From assembly GCA_016721925.1 (NCBI GenBank), contig JADKHE010000007.1, positions 62,001 to 126,000 on the forward strand: DNA of 64,000 nucleotides, read 5' to 3'. Position 1 is the stretch's first letter. Every line of letters starts with the position of its first letter. Shown one piece after another: positions 60,673 through 64,000 of this stretch. The notes below the pieces were generated by a model, which made no database searches, had not been told where the DNA came from, and worked only from the letters and a program-made list of their open reading frames with translations. The position numbers and the translations under genes were made by a program. This DNA comes from Candidatus Skiveiella danica. Lineage in GTDB: Bacteria > Pseudomonadota > Gammaproteobacteria > Burkholderiales > Burkholderiaceae_C.

Positions 60673-61259
60673 ACAACGGAATAGGCAGGCCGTCATCGGC
60701 CGAAATAGCCGTTCGCGGCGCGTTCAGGCCGCTCGCCTCGAAAAGAGCCTTTTTTCTGTCGGGCTTGTGCCTGTTGGGCGTGGCGGCCACGGCGCCCATG
60801 GCCTTCGCGAAGACGCCGGGCGAGGTGGCGGTTGGCGCCGTGTTGCCGGATGCCACGATGACCGGGCTGACGGTGCCCTACCGCAAGCTGTCCGACTTCC
60901 GGGGCAAACCGCTGATCATCAACGTCTGGGCCAGCTGGTGTGGCCCCTGCCGCGCGGAAATGGGATCGCTGGAGCGACTGTCGCGGCTCAAGGGTGCGAG
61001 CCAGTTCACGTTGATCGGCATTTCCACCGACGACCATCCGGAAGCGGCCCTGGTCTTTGTGCAGCGGACCGGCACGTCGTTCGGGCACTTCATCGACCAG
61101 CGGCTGGTGCTGGAAAACATGCTTGGCGCCGACCGCCTGCCCCTGACCGTGCTGGTCGATGCGCAGGGCCGCGTGGTCGACAAGATCGTGGGCGCCCGCG
61201 AGTGGGACAGCCCTGAATCGCTGAAGCTGATCGGCAAGGCCTTTCGCATCCGGCTGTGA
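60654..61259 (+). CDS. TlpA/ResA-like thiol-disulfide oxidoreductase
   Basis: Up to 201 residues. After a signal segment (FFLSGLCLLGVAATAPMAFA, about 33-52) comes a thioredoxin fold with active site NVWASWCGPCRAEMGSLERL near residue 95 and the cis-proline in GADRLPLTVLVDAQGRVVD. It should reduce or shuffle disulfides in the periplasm, for example in cytochrome c maturation. The start is uncertain: ATG 60654 lies in a degenerate repeat and no ribosome site is evident; a GTG or other start nearer the signal segment is possible. Confidence 0.87.
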   Translation: MPGRTTNNGIGRPSSAEIAVRGAFRPLASKRAFFLSGLCLLGVAATAPMAFAKTPGEVAVGAVLPDATMTGLTVPYRKLSDFRGKPLIINVWASWCGPCRAEMGSLERLSRLKGASQFTLIGISTDDHPEAALVFVQRTGTSFGHFIDQRLVLENMLGADRLPLTVLVDAQGRVVDKIVGAREWDSPESLKLIGKAFRIRL

Positions 61260-61295
61260 CGGCACCCACGCCTGGGCCGGCGGGGCAGCTGCCCC

Positions 61296-62021
61296 TCAGG
61301 CGCGGATGGCGGCCCCCAGCATCGTCAGGCCCGCGACCAGCAGCAACCCATCCATCATCAGCTTGAAGCGATCGCCATCGAGCCGGATCACCAGGCGCCT
61401 CGCGATGAAGGCGCCGCCCACCAGGGAGGAGCCGATGATCAGACCCTTCGTGATGATCTCCAGCGGCAGTGCACCGAGAGTGCGGAAGGTCAGGGCCTTG
61501 GCCAGGTAGACCGCCAGCGAGCCCATGGCCTCCGTGCCCAGGTAGGCGCCCTTGACCAGGCCATAGGCCAGGAAGAAGGGCGCGTTGATCGGCCCGGTGC
61601 TCACCACGATGCCGGTGATGTAGCCGATAACGGCGCCCACGCCCGCCATGTGCCAGAGAGTGAGCGTCCAGTGTTGGCGAGCCATCCAGCGGCGCACCGG
61701 GATCATGCCGATGAAGAAGACGCCCAGCGCCATCTCCACCACGCCAGGCGATAGCGTCAACAGGGTTTTGGCGCCCAGCGCGGCCGCCGGGATGCCGGTG
61801 GTGCTGTAGGCCGCCGTGACGCGCCAGTCCACCTCGCGCCACCAGGCGGCCACGCGCGACGCATTGGCCATGATGGACGCAATGGCCATGATGGGCACCG
61901 CCTCGCGCGGGCCGAACACCAGCACCAGCGCGGGCATGAGCATGATCGACGTGCCAAAGCCCACGATGCCGCCGACCGTGCCGGCGATCAGGCCCAGGAT
62001 CAGGACGAGGGCGAAGTCCAT
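61296..62021 (-). CDS. TSUP family permease (TauE/SafE)
   Basis: 241 residues with about eight membrane segments in two halves. The repeated signatures are LILGLIAGTVGGIVGFGTSI (near residue 8) and VGAVIGYITGIVVSTGPINA (near 118). Family members export sulfite, sulfoacetate or other small anions or organic acids. No sulfur-metabolism gene is adjacent, so the substrate is open. The stop lies 36 bases from the converging TlpA-like gene. Confidence 0.9.
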   Translation of the reverse strand: MDFALVLILGLIAGTVGGIVGFGTSIMLMPALVLVFGPREAVPIMAIASIMANASRVAAWWREVDWRVTAAYSTTGIPAAALGAKTLLTLSPGVVEMALGVFFIGMIPVRRWMARQHWTLTLWHMAGVGAVIGYITGIVVSTGPINAPFFLAYGLVKGAYLGTEAMGSLAVYLAKALTFRTLGALPLEIITKGLIIGSSLVGGAFIARRLVIRLDGDRFKLMMDGLLLVAGLTMLGAAIRA

Positions 62022-62054
62022 GCCGGGCGTGCCGCCGTGCCGAATCCGGCCGGC

Positions 62055-62498
62055 TTACTTGCCCTTGATGCCCAGCAGTTCGACTTCAAACACCAGCGTC
62101 GCGTTCGGTGGCACCGCGCTGCCGGCGCCGCGCTCACCATAGGCGATCGATGGCGGGCAGGTCAGCTTGGCCTTGCCTCCGACCTTCATTTTCTGCACGC
62201 CTTCGGTCCAGCACTTGATGACGCCGGTCAGGGGGAATTCGATGGCCTCATTGCGCTTGTAGGAGCTGTCGAACTCGCGACCATCGGGGAAGGTGCCGCG
62301 GTAGTGCACCTTGACCGTATCGGCGGCCGTGGGGCTGGGGCCGGTGCCATCCTTGAGCGAGCGATACACCAGTCCGCTGGAGGTGACCACGGCGCCGGGC
62401 TCCTTGGCAGCCTCGGCCACAGCGGTGTTCTGGGCCCAGATGGGGGATACGGCGGCCAGGGCGGCGGCCAGGGTGGCGATGCGCAAGGTGGTCTTCAT
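62055..62498 (-). CDS. FKBP-type peptidyl-prolyl isomerase
   Basis: 147 residues. A signal peptide ends at SPIWAQ (about residue 23), so it acts in the periplasm. The FKBP domain shows VKVHYRGTFPDGREFDSSYK (near residue 63), EFPLTGVIKCWTEGVQKMKV and CPPSIAYGERGAGSAVPPNA, with most proline-binding pocket residues conserved. It helps fold exported proteins. It precedes the TSUP gene on the same strand by 33 bases. Confidence 0.95.
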   Translation of the reverse strand: MKTTLRIATLAAALAAVSPIWAQNTAVAEAAKEPGAVVTSSGLVYRSLKDGTGPSPTAADTVKVHYRGTFPDGREFDSSYKRNEAIEFPLTGVIKCWTEGVQKMKVGGKAKLTCPPSIAYGERGAGSAVPPNATLVFEVELLGIKGK

Positions 62499-62662
62499 GG
62501 GGTGGATCCTCGGATTGGAAAAACAGGCAGGATTGTCGCCGCTTGGGCCCGTCTTTGGGTTTTCCCGGAATCACACATCGCAGTACGCGGTGCGCCGGCC
62601 CGCACGGTGCCTGCTACGCTACCGTTCCTGTGTAACGGCCGTCCAACTTCAAGCAAACCCGC

Positions 62663-63526
62663 ATGAGCCCTCCAATTCCACTCCAATGGGTCGGATTCAT
62701 CGCCCTGCCGACGCTGTTCACGGTCATGTTCGCCATCGGCCTGATGCTGGGGCCGGCGCAGGTGGCAGCGGCCATGACGCGGCGGACCATCCTGCTGGCG
62801 GTGCTGTTTGCGGCGGTGGTCCCGCTGCCGGTGGTGACCATTGTGGCGGTGGAACTGTTCCATCTGCGCGGACCCGTTGCAGTCGGCTTGTTGCTCATGG
62901 CCATCTCGCCCGGCGCGCCATTTGCTTTGCGCAAGGCCATCGACGCGGGCGCACACCGCGACTTTGCGCCCGCGCTGCACATTGCCATTGTCGCGCTGGC
63001 CGTGGTGACGGTGCCCCTTTCCGTGGCCATCCTCGACGCGCTGTTTTCGGCGAACTTTCAGGTGACGTACGGGCAGATTGGGCGACAGGTGTTTGTCGTG
63101 CAGCTCCTGCCGCTGCTGGCGGGCGCGCTCGTGCGCTATCTGAAGCCGGGCCTTGCCGATTGGCTCGAGCCGCGCGCGGCCCGCCTGGGCAACGGCCTTG
63201 TTGCGGTGTTCTCGGCGGTGACGCTGATTGACATCGTGCCCATCATTGCCGGCATCGGTTGGGTTCCGACGGCCGCGGGCGCCGGCATGGCGGTGCTGGC
63301 GCTGATCACCGGTGCGCTCGTTGCGGGCCGTGACCCCGAGATTCGCCCGGCGGCCGCCATCGCGGTGGCCATGCGAAACCCGGGGCTCGCGCTGACGATG
63401 GCCGAGGCCAATCATGCGCCGCCGGTGGTGAGCGCGGTCATCATGGGGTACACAGCGGGGGTTGCTCTGGTGGTGTCGGCGCTTCTGTGGCACAAGCGCC
63501 GGCAGACCCGCGCACTGGGGTTATGA
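62663..63526 (+). CDS. BASS family transporter (bile acid:sodium symporter-like)
   Basis: 287 residues with nine or ten membrane segments. FTVMFAIGLMLGPAQVAAAM near residue 19, LLLMAISPGAPFALRKAIDA near 75 and AIAVAMRNPGLALTMAEANH near 232 are features of the BASS/NTCP-like family, including the polar crossing region. It would take up an organic anion with sodium; substrate unknown. It is divergent from the FKBP gene. Confidence 0.85.
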   Translation: MSPPIPLQWVGFIALPTLFTVMFAIGLMLGPAQVAAAMTRRTILLAVLFAAVVPLPVVTIVAVELFHLRGPVAVGLLLMAISPGAPFALRKAIDAGAHRDFAPALHIAIVALAVVTVPLSVAILDALFSANFQVTYGQIGRQVFVVQLLPLLAGALVRYLKPGLADWLEPRAARLGNGLVAVFSAVTLIDIVPIIAGIGWVPTAAGAGMAVLALITGALVAGRDPEIRPAAAIAVAMRNPGLALTMAEANHAPPVVSAVIMGYTAGVALVVSALLWHKRRQTRALGL

Positions 63527-63679
63527 ACGAAGCCGGATTTTTCGTGCACAGGTTCCCGCGCGGTTTGCGCAGCTGTCCTTGATCTGCCGCAGCCCGACGC
63601 TGGATCGGCCTTGTGCGAGCGGCAAGGGCTGCGTACAGTCAGGTGCAGAGAAGCCTTATCCGTGACCTGGAGTGAACCT

Positions 63680-64000
63680 ATGACCATGAAAACCAAACTG
63701 CTGTGCCTGGCCGTGCTGCCGGCCAGCCTTGCTGCCTGGGCTGCCGATGAGCCGGCGATCAACCCCCGCGTTGTGGCGGCGCTGGAACAGATGGGAGAGC
63801 ACCTGCGCAGCCTGCCGAAGTTCCAGGTTGATGCGCAGTTGACGCTGGACGTGGTGAACGAGTCCGGCCAGAAGATCAAGACCCTGGGTACCAGCCAGAT
63901 GACGGCGCTCGGGCGAACTGGCTTGCGCGTGAAGCTCTCGACGGATCGGCAGACGCGGGAGTTCTTCTACAACGGAAAGAAATTCACCCAATACTCGCCC
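63680..64000 (+). CDS. DUF2092 exported protein (partial, runs off the right edge)
   Basis: 107 residues visible. ATG 63680 has GGAG upstream; the signal peptide is roughly MTMKTKLLCLAVLPASLAAW up to the alanine before ADEP. The mature start (NPRVVAALEQMGEHLRSLPK, then FQVDAQLTLDVVNESGQKI) and FFYNGKKFTQYSP are characteristic of DUF2092, a predicted periplasmic LolA-like beta-rich domain. Function unknown. The C-terminus lies outside the window. Confidence 0.8.
   Translation, partial: MTMKTKLLCLAVLPASLAAWAADEPAINPRVVAALEQMGEHLRSLPKFQVDAQLTLDVVNESGQKIKTLGTSQMTALGRTGLRVKLSTDRQTREFFYNGKKFTQYSP

Overview
The window is high-GC DNA with the codon use, gene content and intergenic style of a betaproteobacterium, most likely a member of the Comamonadaceae (Burkholderiales). 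Pointers are the gcvT-gcvH-gcvP operon under a tandem glycine riboswitch, several TRAP and NMT1-type ABC uptake systems, a PAS-LuxR regulator divergent from scoAB, a UraD-allantoate amidohydrolase fusion, a membrane urate oxidase (PuuD) and a dispersed ~50-bp extragenic repeat. This is inferred from family knowledge; no database search was done.

Layout. 1-750: end of an unknown gene and a lipoprotein. 862-5723 (minus): glycine cleavage operon, with a one-base frameshift in gcvT. 5743-9763 (minus): TRAP transporter (dctP, dctQ, dctM) with a D-erythronate dehydrogenase-like gene. 9889-13893: ETF-ubiquinone oxidoreductase, divergent SDR, EamA exporter, thioesterase. 14087-18433: alanine dehydrogenase, two AhpD/CMD-type proteins, PAS-LuxR regulator and 3-oxoacid CoA-transferase. 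18656-30290: orphan PilB/GspE-type ATPase, FGGY kinase, periplasmic binding protein, DUF1272, sterol desaturase-like enzyme, HAD, frameshifted DEAD-box helicase, CutA, unknown protein, TPR glycosyltransferase. 30314-31745: damaged or badly sequenced stretch: the C-terminal part of ureD, a 420-nt block with no A or T, and an indel-riddled Crp/Fnr gene. 32075-39363: unknown 438-residue protein, HTH protein, four-gene ABC transporter/nucleoside deaminase operon, malic enzyme. 39534-53195: purine degradation locus. 53222-64000: TerC, acyl-CoA synthetase, VIT transporter, PRC-barrel protein, MATE/MarR pair, DUF4239, TlpA-like thioredoxin, TauE/SafE, FKBP, BASS transporter, start of a DUF2092 protein.

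The purine locus is the functional centre. A xanthine/urate permease imports substrate; XdhA/B with XdhC oxidise hypoxanthine/xanthine to urate; PuuD oxidises urate to 5-hydroxyisourate; HiuH and the UraD domain convert this to allantoin; PuuE opens the ring; the AllC domain hydrolyses allantoate. A GntR/FCD regulator is encoded in the cluster, and the same TGTATACA operator core occurs before the permease, between the regulator and hiuH, and before puuD, giving a candidate local regulon.

Two patterns are not explained by the genes. First, nine copies of a hairpin-prone repeat (core TAGCAAACAATGACC ... CGCTGGGAAGG) sit almost only at 3' ends of genes; one copy serves as the gcvP terminator and one lies in frame inside puuD, encoding the linker between its membrane and cytochrome c parts. 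Second, several compact perfect inverted repeats mark regulated promoters (ald, scoAB/luxR, ETF-QO/SDR, dctP, marR). Frameshifts in gcvT and the helicase, and the GC-only block, suggest a draft assembly with local errors, so broken genes should be checked in reads before being called pseudogenes.
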